From a virus: DNA of 64,000 bases. The DNA is taken from the IMG/VR virus record IMGVR_UViG_3300017917_001996, positions 1-64,000 of that record, one strand, 5' to 3'. Shown here one piece after another: positions 28,858 to 36,903 of this stretch (the first letter of the stretch is position 1; every line of letters starts with the position of its first letter). The notes beneath the pieces are model-generated. The model was given only the letters and a program-made list of their open reading frames with translations. It was not told where the DNA came from and did not search any database. The translations under genes were made by a program, and so were the position numbers.

Positions 28858-29913
28858 ATGGCAAAACGCCTCACACGTAAACTTACGGATGTAATTGCTG
28901 AAGTCATCACTCAGCTCAAAGCTCATTACGGTATCACGGATGAACAAATCAAGGCTTGGCAGAATCGTGTCAAAGCCGAAGGTTACGATTTTCCTGACAG
29001 TACTCAAGTTGACATCGACGATCTTTGGATCGACTACGAAGTACAGCGTGATGTAATTCACAAACACATTATCAATATTGCCAAGAAGTGGGATCCTCGA
29101 ATCTGTTCCCCTGGTTCAGCATGTCGTACTCCTGGCGGCAAACAAATCTTTCTCTATGATGCACAGCATAGAACTATTTCGGCTGGCATTCTTGGGTACA
29201 AGTCTATTCCTTGTGCAGTAGTCGAAACAACCGATCCTAATTTTGCAAGTTACGCATTTGAAATGCTTAACGACACAGGCGTTAAACGTCTAACCCCTGG
29301 TGACCTGCATCGTAATGCTCTAGTGCGTTTTAAAAACGGTAGCAAAGATAAAAAGGTTATTTCTGCTCGCACAATGCAAGACCAATTTGACAAGTTGGGT
29401 ATCGACTTGCAGGACAAAGGCAGTCGTAACAGCGACAACCTGCGTGGTGACAATGATTACTTCTTCAGTCACTTCAAGTATGCACAAAAGGGCATCGAAG
29501 TCGACGAAAGCGGAAAGATCTTGTACAACATTCTTGATGCTATCAAGTCAGCATTTCCTCTGCAAGAAGAAATCGATCAAGGTGTTTATATTGGCTTGTA
29601 CGAGTTGCACCGCATCTCTAAGACCAGTCCTAACATTAAATTGCCTGCGGACTGGATGAAGACTTTGCTAGACAGCGTTAAGCCTACATTTAAAAGTTCA
29701 GCGCTGGTACATGCCAAAGCTAAGATCCAATGGGAACATGTTAATCCGGGTGCTACCTGGAGTGCTCCTAGTGCAATGGCTAACTTCTTGCGTGAACTAC
29801 ATATTCGCAACAGCGGTAAACTTAACTTGCCTTATCACGGCGAAGGTAGTAAGATGGGAATTGAGTCTGGCAATATTGCTCCGGGTTTGTTCCCTGATGG
29901 GAGACAATCATGA
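28858..29913 (+). CDS. ParB-like DNA-binding/nuclease-fold protein
   Basis: A 351-residue protein. ATG 28858 follows GAAAGGAAG; a TTG at 28831 was rejected. After a helical N-terminus, residues ~40-115 look like a ParB-N domain: VDIDDLWIDYEVQRDVIHKH, a loop, then IFLYDAQHRTISAGILGYKS, where D-x-Q-H-R-x-x-x-x matches the conserved G-x-x-R/H motif of ParB/Srx folds. The remaining ~230 residues are helical and lack other recognisable motifs. ParB-fold proteins bind DNA or hydrolyse nucleotides (CTP/ATP). It is driven by the strongest promoter in the window, pointing to an immediate-early role such as host takeover (inference). Confidence 0.68.
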   Translation: MAKRLTRKLTDVIAEVITQLKAHYGITDEQIKAWQNRVKAEGYDFPDSTQVDIDDLWIDYEVQRDVIHKHIINIAKKWDPRICSPGSACRTPGGKQIFLYDAQHRTISAGILGYKSIPCAVVETTDPNFASYAFEMLNDTGVKRLTPGDLHRNALVRFKNGSKDKKVISARTMQDQFDKLGIDLQDKGSRNSDNLRGDNDYFFSHFKYAQKGIEVDESGKILYNILDAIKSAFPLQEEIDQGVYIGLYELHRISKTSPNIKLPADWMKTLLDSVKPTFKSSALVHAKAKIQWEHVNPGATWSAPSAMANFLRELHIRNSGKLNLPYHGEGSKMGIESGNIAPGLFPDGRQS

Positions 29914-30467
29914 ATAACTACTCAATTATTTCGATAACACCTTATCCTTGTTACAAAATCGAATTAAAAGATTTGAATAACCCAATTGATGTTAGTGCCA
30001 TATGCGCTAAACTAGGTGTAGAGGATTATGTCTACGAAGTCAAATTCGAGGATTGTATCCTAAAGTACGGACTCAGTTTTGGAACAAGTAAATCCATGTC
30101 ATGGACTCCCGGGGAGCGGATTTATCGACAATGTGGACATTTACCTGGTTGGAATAAACCTTTGCTAGGTCCAAGCGGTAGCGACATGCTAGAAATTACT
30201 CGTATGTACTTTAAAAAATCTGGTAAGCTAGTAGATCGTAATGGCGTAACTGTTACGATCCACGATCTAACAAATGTAAAAAGTCCAAGTATAGTTGAGC
30301 CATATCTTCATGTTAAACAATTAGAAAGTAAGTTAATTAACGACTACAAAAACAAATACGGTCAGACACCAATCGGAAATATCAAAGACGAATCCTACGT
30401 AGGTCGTATTAGATATACGCCAGATGAAGTTTTTAATTCATTATTTGAATTCGATGGAAACTCTTAA
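29910..30467 (+). CDS. Unknown protein, possibly GIY-YIG-like
   Basis: A 185-residue protein. The N-terminal part has DYVYEVKFEDCILKYGLSFG, then GERIYRQCGHLPGWNK, which loosely follows the GIY-YIG layout (Y-x-Y-x(8-12)-Y-G-x-S, then an Arg-x-Tyr motif), but a clear catalytic Glu is not placed. The C-terminal ~70 residues are helical (YLHVKQLESKLINDYKNKYG). Overlaps the ParB-like gene by 4 nt and the next gene by 14 nt, so it is in the same early operon. Either a divergent GIY-YIG nuclease or an unknown phage protein. Confidence 0.5.
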   Translation: MNNYSIISITPYPCYKIELKDLNNPIDVSAICAKLGVEDYVYEVKFEDCILKYGLSFGTSKSMSWTPGERIYRQCGHLPGWNKPLLGPSGSDMLEITRMYFKKSGKLVDRNGVTVTIHDLTNVKSPSIVEPYLHVKQLESKLINDYKNKYGQTPIGNIKDESYVGRIRYTPDEVFNSLFEFDGNS

Positions 30468-31023
30468 AGAATCACTTGAACAGTTTGTAGCGCCTGTCTA
30501 CGGTAAAACCAAACGTACCAAGGACACTTACAAAACTGTAGCCAGCCATTGCAGTTTGCATATTACTCGTTTAGTCGACGAGTATCATGCGGTGCAAAAC
30601 GATCAACAGCTATTACGAGAAATTCGTGACGACATTGATTACTACCTGCGTCGTTATCACGAATACTGCATTAAGCAACGTGACGGAATGGGTGCTCATT
30701 ATTGGGAAATCGGTGCAGACGAGGACACTGATTTTGAACACCTAATTCCTGCGGCACGTATTCGTGATCTTCTACTTGCAAACACTATTACAGTAGAGCA
30801 AGCCCTTAATGCTCCTACAGTAAAGCTCAGTAGAACAAAACATGCCATGTTAAAAGAAGCAGGTTGGGCTAGCCATACTCCCGACATGTGGTTCCCATTC
30901 AAGCGTTACACACAGGTATTCACAGCACAATACCAAACACACGACGGAACTGCTATAGATCCAGACACCTGGACTCTAGAGCAACACTACGAGTATTTTA
31001 AACACTTGAAGATCGAAGCATGA
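30454..31023 (+). CDS. Conserved T4-like phage protein, HNH-like candidate
   Basis: I place the start at ATG 30454 (METLKESLEQF), which overlaps the previous stop; a longer frame begins at 30424 without a ribosome site. The 189-residue protein is helical, with HYWEIGADEDTDFEHLIPAA at its centre, followed by a basic helix and FPFKRYTQVF near the C-terminus. FEHLIP resembles the first motif of some HNH/GmrSD-type nucleases (D/E-H-x-x-P), but the later HNH residues are not clear. Last gene of the early operon, ending in a strong bidirectional terminator. Confidence 0.55.
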   Translation: METLKESLEQFVAPVYGKTKRTKDTYKTVASHCSLHITRLVDEYHAVQNDQQLLREIRDDIDYYLRRYHEYCIKQRDGMGAHYWEIGADEDTDFEHLIPAARIRDLLLANTITVEQALNAPTVKLSRTKHAMLKEAGWASHTPDMWFPFKRYTQVFTAQYQTHDGTAIDPDTWTLEQHYEYFKHLKIEA

Positions 31024-31024
31024 T

Positions 31025-31055
31025 GAATAGGGCCGCAAGGCCCTATTCTTTTCTT
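31025..31055. terminator. Bidirectional intrinsic terminator
   Basis: A 10-bp perfect stem GAATAGGGCC, loop GCAA, GGCCCTATTC, then TTTTCTT; A-rich on the other side. It separates the plus-strand early operon from converging phoH. Confidence 0.9.
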
Positions 31056-31061
31056 CAAAAT

Positions 31062-31808
31062 TTATTCGTCGCCGTATAGTTTTAATACCTCCGCTACTAC
31101 TGGATTACGTTGTACATCTTTTCTAGCAAAGTTGACAACGGATATAGTTGAACTACCAGATCTCTCTAGACGTTCAATGAAATCTCTTAGACCATTTTCA
31201 TCATTATTGAATTTGCGGTCCATTTGATTTAAGTCCCCTGTGACTACCATCTTACTCCTATCGCCTAAACGGGTCAGCAACATTTTTAACTGATTTTTTG
31301 TAGCGTTCTGCATCTCATCGGCAATTATATACGCATTTTTAAATGTTCGCCCCCGCATGAATGCTAGTGGAGATATCTCTAGCACTTTTTCGTCTAACAT
31401 TCGTGCGATTTCTCGAGTATTATAGTACTCACCAATAACATCAAAAATGGGCCGGGTCCACGGTTCCATCTTTGTGTTCAGGTCTCCGGGTAGGAAACCG
31501 TGCTCCTCCTCCTCGACTCCTACTGCGGGTCGAGTAATAATAATCTTGTTAATCTTTCCTTCCTTATATGCTTTGATTGCGGCCATGACCGCTAGCATTG
31601 TTTTACCTGTGCCTGCTGGGCCTGTGGCAAAAACTATTGATTTTTTAGGGTTTACTAGTAAATCGATATATTCTTCCTGTTTTAATGTCTTTGGTAATAA
31701 TGTCACGGGCTTTTTTTGCTGTACAAATTGATTGATTCCGATAACATTATCTGCTTGCTCGAAATTTTGAGCGCGGCGGCTCGCTTGAGTTTTGCGTTTT
31801 GCTGACAA
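31062..31808 (-). CDS. phoH: PhoH-like ATPase
   Basis: A PhoH-family P-loop ATPase. Walker A GPAGTGKTML, then IITRPAVGVEEEEHGFLPGD, PLAFMRGRTFKNAYIIADEM (Walker B IIADE) and MVVTGDLNQMDR are all hallmarks. I favour TTG 31808 as the start (giving M-S-A-K-R-K), because AGGAGA stands 6 nt before it and T4-like phages often begin PhoH this way; an in-frame ATG at 31865 would add 19 residues. PhoH is very common in marine and freshwater phages; its ATPase/RNA-helicase-like role is not settled. It stands alone on the minus strand. Confidence 0.92.
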   Translation of the reverse strand: MSAKRKTQASRRAQNFEQADNVIGINQFVQQKKPVTLLPKTLKQEEYIDLLVNPKKSIVFATGPAGTGKTMLAVMAAIKAYKEGKINKIIITRPAVGVEEEEHGFLPGDLNTKMEPWTRPIFDVIGEYYNTREIARMLDEKVLEISPLAFMRGRTFKNAYIIADEMQNATKNQLKMLLTRLGDRSKMVVTGDLNQMDRKFNNDENGLRDFIERLERSGSSTISVVNFARKDVQRNPVVAEVLKLYGDE

Positions 31809-31984
31809 ATGATTTCTCCTAAAATTTATTAACATGATTTGAGCTTTGTCTGTATGCCTTGGCATACAATCGTATTTACAGGCCTGTTACCACGGTTTTT
31901 ACTAGCAGATTAATTTTTTTAAATTATGCTAAGTATAATTCTGTCCTCAAATCTACCATAGTAAAGCTAAATATCAAAAACAGC

Positions 31985-31990
31985 TAAATA
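31985..31990 (+). promoter_or_regulatory. T4-late-type TAAATA box (doubled)
   Basis: AGCTAAATAT occurs twice, with TAAATA at 31969-31974 and 31985-31990. The second ends 8 nt before ATG 31999, with no Shine-Dalgarno. The rest of 31866-31998 holds possible minus-strand phoH promoter boxes (TTGAGG and ATAATT, 17 nt apart) and nothing else seen. Confidence 0.45.
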
Positions 31991-31998
31991 TTATTACT

Positions 31999-32580
31999 AT
32001 GACTACTCACGTTAAAGATATCATTGACAACACCAAGAACATTTACATGAGTGAAAGCTCCTTAGAGAGCCTTATGGATTTTGAGCGTGTGTTAGATGAA
32101 TTAGACACCTATGTTTTCCAGAACTGGGAGAAAGGCGAACTAGTTGAGGGTCCATTATACGACAAGTATTTTGTTACCTGTACATTTATGTGGCCACACA
32201 AACTAATGCCAGACCCACGTGGCGGAGAAAGATTATTAGACTACAAATGCGAAGTTAGCTATCGTAGAGAAACTCTAGAATACCCTGTGGAAGTTAAAAG
32301 TCCTGACGATTTTAGACCCGGAACCAAGGTTCCTAAGCTAGCACAAAAACCAGTCTGGCTAGTAACTATTACCATGCCCAAGCAACTGATGCATGACATC
32401 CATCAAGGTAGCTTGGACCTCGAAGCAGAAACTGTAAATATCGAAGACATCGAACAAGCCTACGAAGTTGGTTTAGATGATGACGTTTACAAAGACGAAG
32501 AACAACAAATGCAGTCAGCTGGAGCAATGCCAGGTGCAATGCCTCCACCAGTCCAACAGCCAGGAGCACCAATTGTCTAA
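31999..32580 (+). CDS. Conserved T4-like virion-associated protein (putative)
   Basis: A 193-residue protein. It begins with a helical segment (DNTKNIYMSESSLESLMDFE), has a central beta-rich core (YDKYFVTCTFMWPHKLMPDP, RGGERLLDYKCEVSYRRE, WLVTITMPKQLMHD) and an acidic then Met/Pro/Gln-rich tail. The core pattern MPDPRGGxRLL is one I recall from T4-like phages of aquatic bacteria, without assigned function. It stands behind doubled TAAATA boxes, fitting a late, possibly structural, gene, and overlaps the next gene by 8 nt. Confidence 0.6.
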   Translation: MTTHVKDIIDNTKNIYMSESSLESLMDFERVLDELDTYVFQNWEKGELVEGPLYDKYFVTCTFMWPHKLMPDPRGGERLLDYKCEVSYRRETLEYPVEVKSPDDFRPGTKVPKLAQKPVWLVTITMPKQLMHDIHQGSLDLEAETVNIEDIEQAYEVGLDDDVYKDEEQQMQSAGAMPGAMPPPVQQPGAPIV

Positions 32581-33124
32581 ACTACATGAAGGTCTCGAAA
32601 GACACGACTTAAAAAGATTAGTTTCTACTCGTGTAACTATCGACGAATACAAAAGCAAAATCGGTTCCGACGAAGAAATTGTAGTTATCAGTTTCCAAGT
32701 TGACTCTAAAGAGCCTGCGCTAGATTTAGTCAGCTTTGTAGAAAAAAGTTACGAATGGGTAGTTGACGCAGACACCAGTTCAGGAGAAATCTCCGACGGA
32801 TCTTATATCGTGTTTGTGGAAACTGAACGGACTCCAGAGGTCGCTGAAAACATCTTGCGGTTGTTTGAAGACTTAGAAAACTTAACAGATATAAAACATG
32901 ACGAGTGGCAAATAGAATACTATAAACCGCAAAAACATGTTAATCTAGATTTAGAGTCATTGCAGGCTGCTATTCCTACTAGCCCCGAAGAATACAGAAT
33001 GTTGTACAAAAATAAAAAAGACGACATTGATAAACTTAAGGCAGCAGCCGGTGTCGAAGTTAACACCAAGGCACCCAAAAACGATTTTACTGAAAGTTTA
33101 CGAGTAATGGCTGGTATTCGTTAA
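32573..33124 (+). CDS. Conserved T4-like phage protein (TTG start)
   Basis: The open frame extends up to 32477, but the likely start is TTG 32573, giving M-S-K-L-H-E-G-L-E-R, with AGGAG 6 nt upstream and an 8-nt overlap with the previous gene. The 183-residue protein has an alpha/beta body (RVTIDEYKSKIGSDEEIVVI, SFVEKSYEWVVDADTSSGEI, SYIVFVETERTPEVAENILR) resembling a small conserved family of T4-like phages, and a C-terminal basic tail ending ESLRVMAGIR. Function unknown; probably works with the upstream partner. Confidence 0.65.
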   Translation: MSKLHEGLERHDLKRLVSTRVTIDEYKSKIGSDEEIVVISFQVDSKEPALDLVSFVEKSYEWVVDADTSSGEISDGSYIVFVETERTPEVAENILRLFEDLENLTDIKHDEWQIEYYKPQKHVNLDLESLQAAIPTSPEEYRMLYKNKKDDIDKLKAAAGVEVNTKAPKNDFTESLRVMAGIR

Positions 33125-33164
33125 TTCGATCGATTACTCAGGCTAATTTTATCAAGGATCAAAA

Positions 33165-33791
33165 ATGAGCGATTTTATTCTTACCGAAGAACAACTAAAA
33201 GAACTGATACCCGGTAACCCCTACGTCAGTTACTGGTACAGTGCACTATCAAGATGTCTTCCAGACTACGATATCAACACTCCGCAACGAGTAGCAGCTT
33301 TTATAGCGCAGTGTGCTCATGAATCCGGTGGATTCAAATTCCTTAAAGAAAACTTAAATTATCGTGCAGAAAGTTTAGTGCGGGTTTGGCCTAAGTACTT
33401 TCCTAATTTGGACGTTGCACGACAATATGCACAGAAGCAAGAAAAGATCGCCAACCGAGCGTATGCCAACCGTATGGGCAACGGAGACGAATCCAGTGGC
33501 GACGGTTGGAGGTTCTGCGGCCGAGGATTAATTCAATTAACTGGACGAAACAACTATCAAGCATTTGCTGATAGTATTGAAACAGACATCAATGACATTC
33601 CTGAATACTTACAAACATTTGAAGGTGCCGTGCAAAGTGCCTGCTGGTTCTGGGAATCCAACAACCTAAACAAATGGGCTGACCTAGGCGACATTTTAAC
33701 GTTAACTAAAAAAATTAACGGAGGCACATTAGGTCTCGACGATCGTGTTAAACATTACAACCATGCACTGCATGTTCTAGGAGCACACTAA
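33165..33791 (+). CDS. GH19 endolysin (chitinase-like lysozyme)
   Basis: A 208-residue GH19-fold peptidoglycan hydrolase. The catalytic Glu53 is in AQCAHESGGFKFLKENLNYR, the second acidic residue Glu62 follows, and FCGRGLIQLTGRNNYQAF is the typical substrate-binding segment. The C-terminal helix has GAVQSACWFWESNNLN and TKKINGGTLGLDDR. There is no signal peptide, so it needs a holin for release. Ribosome site AAGGA. It overlaps the spanin gene by 1 nt, making an endolysin-spanin lysis cassette. Confidence 0.92.
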   Translation: MSDFILTEEQLKELIPGNPYVSYWYSALSRCLPDYDINTPQRVAAFIAQCAHESGGFKFLKENLNYRAESLVRVWPKYFPNLDVARQYAQKQEKIANRAYANRMGNGDESSGDGWRFCGRGLIQLTGRNNYQAFADSIETDINDIPEYLQTFEGAVQSACWFWESNNLNKWADLGDILTLTKKINGGTLGLDDRVKHYNHALHVLGAH

Positions 33792-34336
33792 TGTGGCAAA
33801 TTTCATGGATGCTTAGTCTACTACCCGATTGGTTCTGGACATTAGTATTGATTGCTGGTATCCTTGGAATTATAGTCGCATGGGTTTTGAAATTTATTCC
33901 GTGGGTGTCTAGATACAAACTACCTATTCAAGTTTTTAGTGTTTTATTCTTACTAGTCGGTGTTTACTTTCAAGGCGTAATAGCCAATGAAGAAAAATAT
34001 AAAGCTGAACATGCAAGATTAGAAAAAGAAATTGCTGAGAAGAACGAAAACTCTAAACGTCTTAACGATGAATTAACTAAAGTGCAAGCTGAAAGAGATG
34101 CTGCTATAGCTAACAAAGGTAAGACCGTAATTAAAACAATTGATCGTTACGTCAAGGGGGATCCAGTAGAAATAGTCAAAGAAATTACCAAAGAGAAAAA
34201 CCTCAGTGACGAGGAACGTAAAAAATTAGAGTCACAAATCGAAGAATTACAAAAAGCTGAAAAAGAATGTCGTGTTCCTAGATTATTAATCGATCAACTT
34301 AACTCAATTACAACTAACCCAGGAGTTAAACAATGA
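33791..34336 (+). CDS. Inner-membrane spanin-like protein (two TM + coiled coil)
   Basis: A 181-residue protein. Two TM helices (FWTLVLIAGILGIIVAWVLK, ~15-34; LPIQVFSVLFLLVGVYFQGV, ~44-63) are followed by a long periplasmic coiled coil (HARLEKEIAEKNENSKRLND, ELTKVQAERDAAIANKGKTV), a short linker, a second helix (EERKKLESQIEELQKAEKEC) and a C-terminal segment. The coiled coil and position between endolysin and a small lipoprotein fit an Rz-like i-spanin; the extra first TM helix is unusual and could add holin-like function. Its stop overlaps the o-spanin start by 4 nt. Confidence 0.75.
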   Translation: MWQISWMLSLLPDWFWTLVLIAGILGIIVAWVLKFIPWVSRYKLPIQVFSVLFLLVGVYFQGVIANEEKYKAEHARLEKEIAEKNENSKRLNDELTKVQAERDAAIANKGKTVIKTIDRYVKGDPVEIVKEITKEKNLSDEERKKLESQIEELQKAEKECRVPRLLIDQLNSITTNPGVKQ

Positions 34337-34623
34337 AGGCATTTAACTTGATTCTTGTTATACCCTTTTTTGTTTCTGGATGCAGTCTAGCACCAAAGTT
34401 AACTTCAGCTAAACCAGATTTCCCTGCACCTTACACCGACGAAGCTACAAAAAGCATGCCGCAGTGTAGTGAGCTAAAATCTATTCCGCCCGATGTAAAC
34501 AATTTATCATCGGTGTTTAAAATAATTGCCGAAAATTATACCAGTTACTGGCAATGCTCAAACAAAGTTGACGGATGGAACAACTGGTACAATGTTCAAA
34601 AACGTAATTACGAAAGTAAATAA
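34333..34623 (+). CDS. Outer-membrane spanin-like lipoprotein (Rz1-like)
   Basis: A 96-residue lipoprotein: signal peptide ending VSGC (Cys17), then a Pro-rich stretch (LAPKLTSAKPDFPAPY), a short Cys-containing middle (MPQCSELKSIPPDV) and an aromatic C-terminus (YTSYWQCSNKVDGWNNWYNV). Small size, lipobox and Pro-rich mature part behind an i-spanin gene fit Rz1-type o-spanins, which link to the i-spanin across the periplasm to fuse membranes at lysis. ATGA overlap with the upstream gene. Confidence 0.72.
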   Translation: MKAFNLILVIPFFVSGCSLAPKLTSAKPDFPAPYTDEATKSMPQCSELKSIPPDVNNLSSVFKIIAENYTSYWQCSNKVDGWNNWYNVQKRNYESK

Positions 34624-34638
34624 TCAAAAGGAAACATC

Positions 34639-35514
34639 ATGAAACTAGCACTATCAATCGTCGGTTTAGCAGTTTTTCTAACAGGTTGTGCTGCGAGTAA
34701 GGAGTACGTGCTGTATGCGGAAACCCAAAAGGCAATCGCACAAGCAAATGCACAAGCTCATGCTATGACAGAATCTGCCAGATATGCTGCACTAGCCGAA
34801 ATAGCAAAGAATGGAGACGCTACTGCCAGAGTAGCCGCAGCAATGAGTTTAAGCCTAGGTAGTGGCGGAGGCCAACAGGGCAATCGTCAACCAGCAATGC
34901 CAAACGTTAATCCTCCTAAGTCATTCGGCGATACAGCCTTACAGTGGACCAGTGTGTTGCTACCAAGCCTGACACAATTTTACGGTATTAACGCCAACCG
35001 TCAAATTGCTATTACACAAAGTAATAACCAAGCTGCTGTGGCAACAAGTACAAATAACACATTTGCTACAATGAGCAACAACATGGCCAAGAGCAATACT
35101 GATATTGCCAATGCAGGATTTACCGCAGCAACAGCTATTTCTAATAGTGGCTTGACTGCTACAACCAGCGTTGCTAACAGCGGACTTACTGCTACACAAA
35201 ATGTTGCTACAGCCGGAATCACTGGCGTGGTTACATCCGGAGCAAACGGATTAACTGCTACACAAAATGTTGCTACAGCCGGAATCACTGGCGTGGTTAC
35301 ATCCGGAGCAAACGGATTAACTGCTCTAACTGCTGTAAATGCAAGTTCTAATACTGCTATTACCAATGTTAGCAATGCTGCTAACACTAGTATCCAAACA
35401 TTAGCTAACCAGATTCCTAATCTACAACCTAATGTAACAAATACTACAACAACCACAAATAATAATTTAACCTGCCCAGTAGGTCAGACACTAGTTGCTG
35501 GTAGTTGCCAATAA
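34639..35514 (+). CDS. Repeat-rich lipoprotein of unknown function
   Basis: A 291-residue lipoprotein (signal ending LTGC, Cys17). Residues ~25-75 are Ala-rich and helical (AETQKAIAQANAQAHAMTES), then from ~130 it consists of degenerate ~11-22-residue Ala/Thr/Asn/Gly repeats (ANAGFTAATAISNSGLTATT) including an exact 22-residue tandem duplication. A poly-Thr/Asn linker and a two-Cys C-terminal motif (LTCPVGQTLVAGSCQ) end the protein. Helical repeat patterns of this kind make beta-solenoids or coiled rods. It follows the spanin pair by 15 nt, so an envelope role in lysis or superinfection exclusion is possible but unproven. Confidence 0.65.
   Translation: MKLALSIVGLAVFLTGCAASKEYVLYAETQKAIAQANAQAHAMTESARYAALAEIAKNGDATARVAAAMSLSLGSGGGQQGNRQPAMPNVNPPKSFGDTALQWTSVLLPSLTQFYGINANRQIAITQSNNQAAVATSTNNTFATMSNNMAKSNTDIANAGFTAATAISNSGLTATTSVANSGLTATQNVATAGITGVVTSGANGLTATQNVATAGITGVVTSGANGLTALTAVNASSNTAITNVSNAANTSIQTLANQIPNLQPNVTNTTTTTNNNLTCPVGQTLVAGSCQ
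35188..35319 (+). repeat. Exact 66-bp tandem duplication
   Basis: Two copies (35188-35253, 35254-35319) of a 66-bp unit starting ACTGCTACACAAAATG that look identical base for base, each coding 22 residues. Exact identity implies recent duplication. Confidence 0.9.
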
Positions 35515-35530
35515 TTTTAAAGGAAAGTAA

Positions 35531-36052
35531 ATGACGCAAGAAGTTAAGCCTCTTTCAAGAAGCGAGCGCGAAGCAAAGATCAAGGACAAGGCAGGGTTTG
35601 TAATTGTTATCCTTGCTGCCATTTTAGCAATCAACACTATGATCGGTGGCCAGAATAGCAGTAAGATTATGAACAATACCATTGCAGCAAACAATCAATG
35701 GGCTTGGTATCAAGCCAAAAATGTACGCCAAGTTTTATACGAAACTGCTGCTGTAGAAAGCAAAATTCCATCAAACAAAGAAAAGTTTGAATCGGAAGCA
35801 AAACGCATGGAAGCAGACAAAAAAGAAATCATGGAAAAAGCCAAGGCTCTAGAAGCCGAACGCGAAGTAGCTCGTAAGAAAAGCCCATGGTTTACTTGGG
35901 GCGGTAGTATACTACAGATTGCCATTGTTCTGCTAACTGCTAGCATTCTTGCTGTCAGTATGCCTATGTTCTGGGTTAGTCTCGTAGTAGGAGCTTTTGG
36001 CAGTCTTTTTGTAAGCCAAGCATTATGGCTTTGGTTACCTTTTGCACTATAA
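35531..36052 (+). CDS. DUF4337-like membrane protein
   Basis: A 173-residue protein with one N-terminal TM helix (GFVIVILAAILAINTMIGG, ~22-40), a cytoplasmic or periplasmic middle with the characteristic NQWAWYQAKNVRQVLYE and a charged coiled coil (EAKRMEADKKEIMEKAKALE), then two C-terminal TM helices (~130-172). This order and the QWxxYQAKxxR motif fit the DUF4337 family, whose function is unknown. It sits between the lysis-region lipoprotein and a holin-like gene. Confidence 0.7.
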   Translation: MTQEVKPLSRSEREAKIKDKAGFVIVILAAILAINTMIGGQNSSKIMNNTIAANNQWAWYQAKNVRQVLYETAAVESKIPSNKEKFESEAKRMEADKKEIMEKAKALEAEREVARKKSPWFTWGGSILQIAIVLLTASILAVSMPMFWVSLVVGAFGSLFVSQALWLWLPFAL

Positions 36053-36061
36053 GGATCAATC

Positions 36062-36589
36062 ATGACAGCTAAAGAATACGATAAGATGAGCGACAGTGAA
36101 AAGAAAAAAGAAGACTGGATGAACAGCAAGTGGCGCCCGATGATGGGTTGGACTTACATGATAACCTGTTTGGCCGACTTTGTTCTGTTTCCAATTTTGT
36201 GGTCCGTACTACAGGCACTTAGCAAAGGACAAGTTAATGTCCAGTGGCAACCTATTACACTACAAGGTGCAGGGTTGTTCCACATTGCTATGGGTGCTGT
36301 GTTAGGTATTGCAGCATATGGTCGCACACAAGAAAAAATGAACGGTGCAAACAACGGTGGATTACAACTACCATCAAATGTCGGGACCACCTACACCCCG
36401 CCGGCTCCTGTAAATAATCAACCATCGGGCGGATTTGGTGCTCCATCGTCGATGACTGTGACACAAACGTTTGGAAACCCTGCGCCTGCAACTGGTGGGT
36501 TTGGTTCATCGGCAGGAGGCTTCGGTCAGGTAACAACAGGATTCGGTGGCAAACCGGCTCCTATTCAACCGCCAGATCCAGTTCTTTAA
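36062..36589 (+). CDS. 3TM holin-like protein with Gly/Pro-rich tail
   Basis: A 175-residue protein. SKWRPMMGWTYMITCLADFVLF (Arg-Pro before a first TM), a second hydrophobic region (LSKGQVNVQWQPITLQGAG), and FHIAMGAVLGIAAYGRTQEK match the plan of GTA-type 3TM holins (W-R-P at the start, G-x-x-x-G-x-x-x-x-G-R-x-x-E-K at the end). The final ~75 residues are a Gly/Pro/Thr-rich disordered tail. It is the best holin candidate in the window, 2.3 kb from the endolysin and in the same direction. Confidence 0.65.
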   Translation: MTAKEYDKMSDSEKKKEDWMNSKWRPMMGWTYMITCLADFVLFPILWSVLQALSKGQVNVQWQPITLQGAGLFHIAMGAVLGIAAYGRTQEKMNGANNGGLQLPSNVGTTYTPPAPVNNQPSGGFGAPSSMTVTQTFGNPAPATGGFGSSAGGFGQVTTGFGGKPAPIQPPDPVL

Positions 36590-36598
36590 GGAGATAAC

Positions 36599-36835
36599 AT
36601 GAAAAATTTATTTTGGACATTATGTGTTGTTGCAGGATTCGCTTTTCCAGCTTATAATGCACATGCCAGCGACGATACTGCTGGTAAGGGAGAGATGAAA
36701 GAAGTCTGTCATCCAAAAAAAGATAAAGCAGGCAAAGAAGTAATTGGCAAAGACGGAAAACCAGTTCAGGAATGCAAAAAAATCAAAGTTCGAAAGAAAC
36801 TAGAAGGAACAGAAATTCCTCCTGCCAAGAAATAA
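36599..36835 (+). CDS. Small secreted Lys-rich protein
   Basis: A 78-residue protein with a signal peptide ending NAHASDD. The mature part has two Cys (EVCHPKKDKAGKEVIGKDG, QECKKIKVRKK) and is very basic. No family recognised. AAGGAG precedes the start. It closes the envelope/lysis run before a promoter and dyad. Confidence 0.6.
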   Translation: MKNLFWTLCVVAGFAFPAYNAHASDDTAGKGEMKEVCHPKKDKAGKEVIGKDGKPVQECKKIKVRKKLEGTEIPPAKK

Positions 36836-36839
36836 TCTC

Positions 36840-36884
36840 TTGACAATCCACAAAAGGTATAGTATTATTAGTGCTATACCTTTT
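36840..36884 (+). promoter_or_regulatory. Sigma70 promoter with overlapping dyad
   Basis: TTGACA (36840-36845), 17 nt, TATTAT (36863-36868). An 11-bp inverted repeat AAAAGGTATAG / CTATACCTTTT (36852-36862, 36874-36884) flanks the -10. It could be an operator, or the hairpin plus T-rich 3' side could end transcription of the upstream genes. A TAAATA box (36893-36898) lies 5 nt before the dnaJ start. Confidence 0.65.
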
Positions 36885-36903
36885 CTCTTTTGTAAATACA
36901 ATA

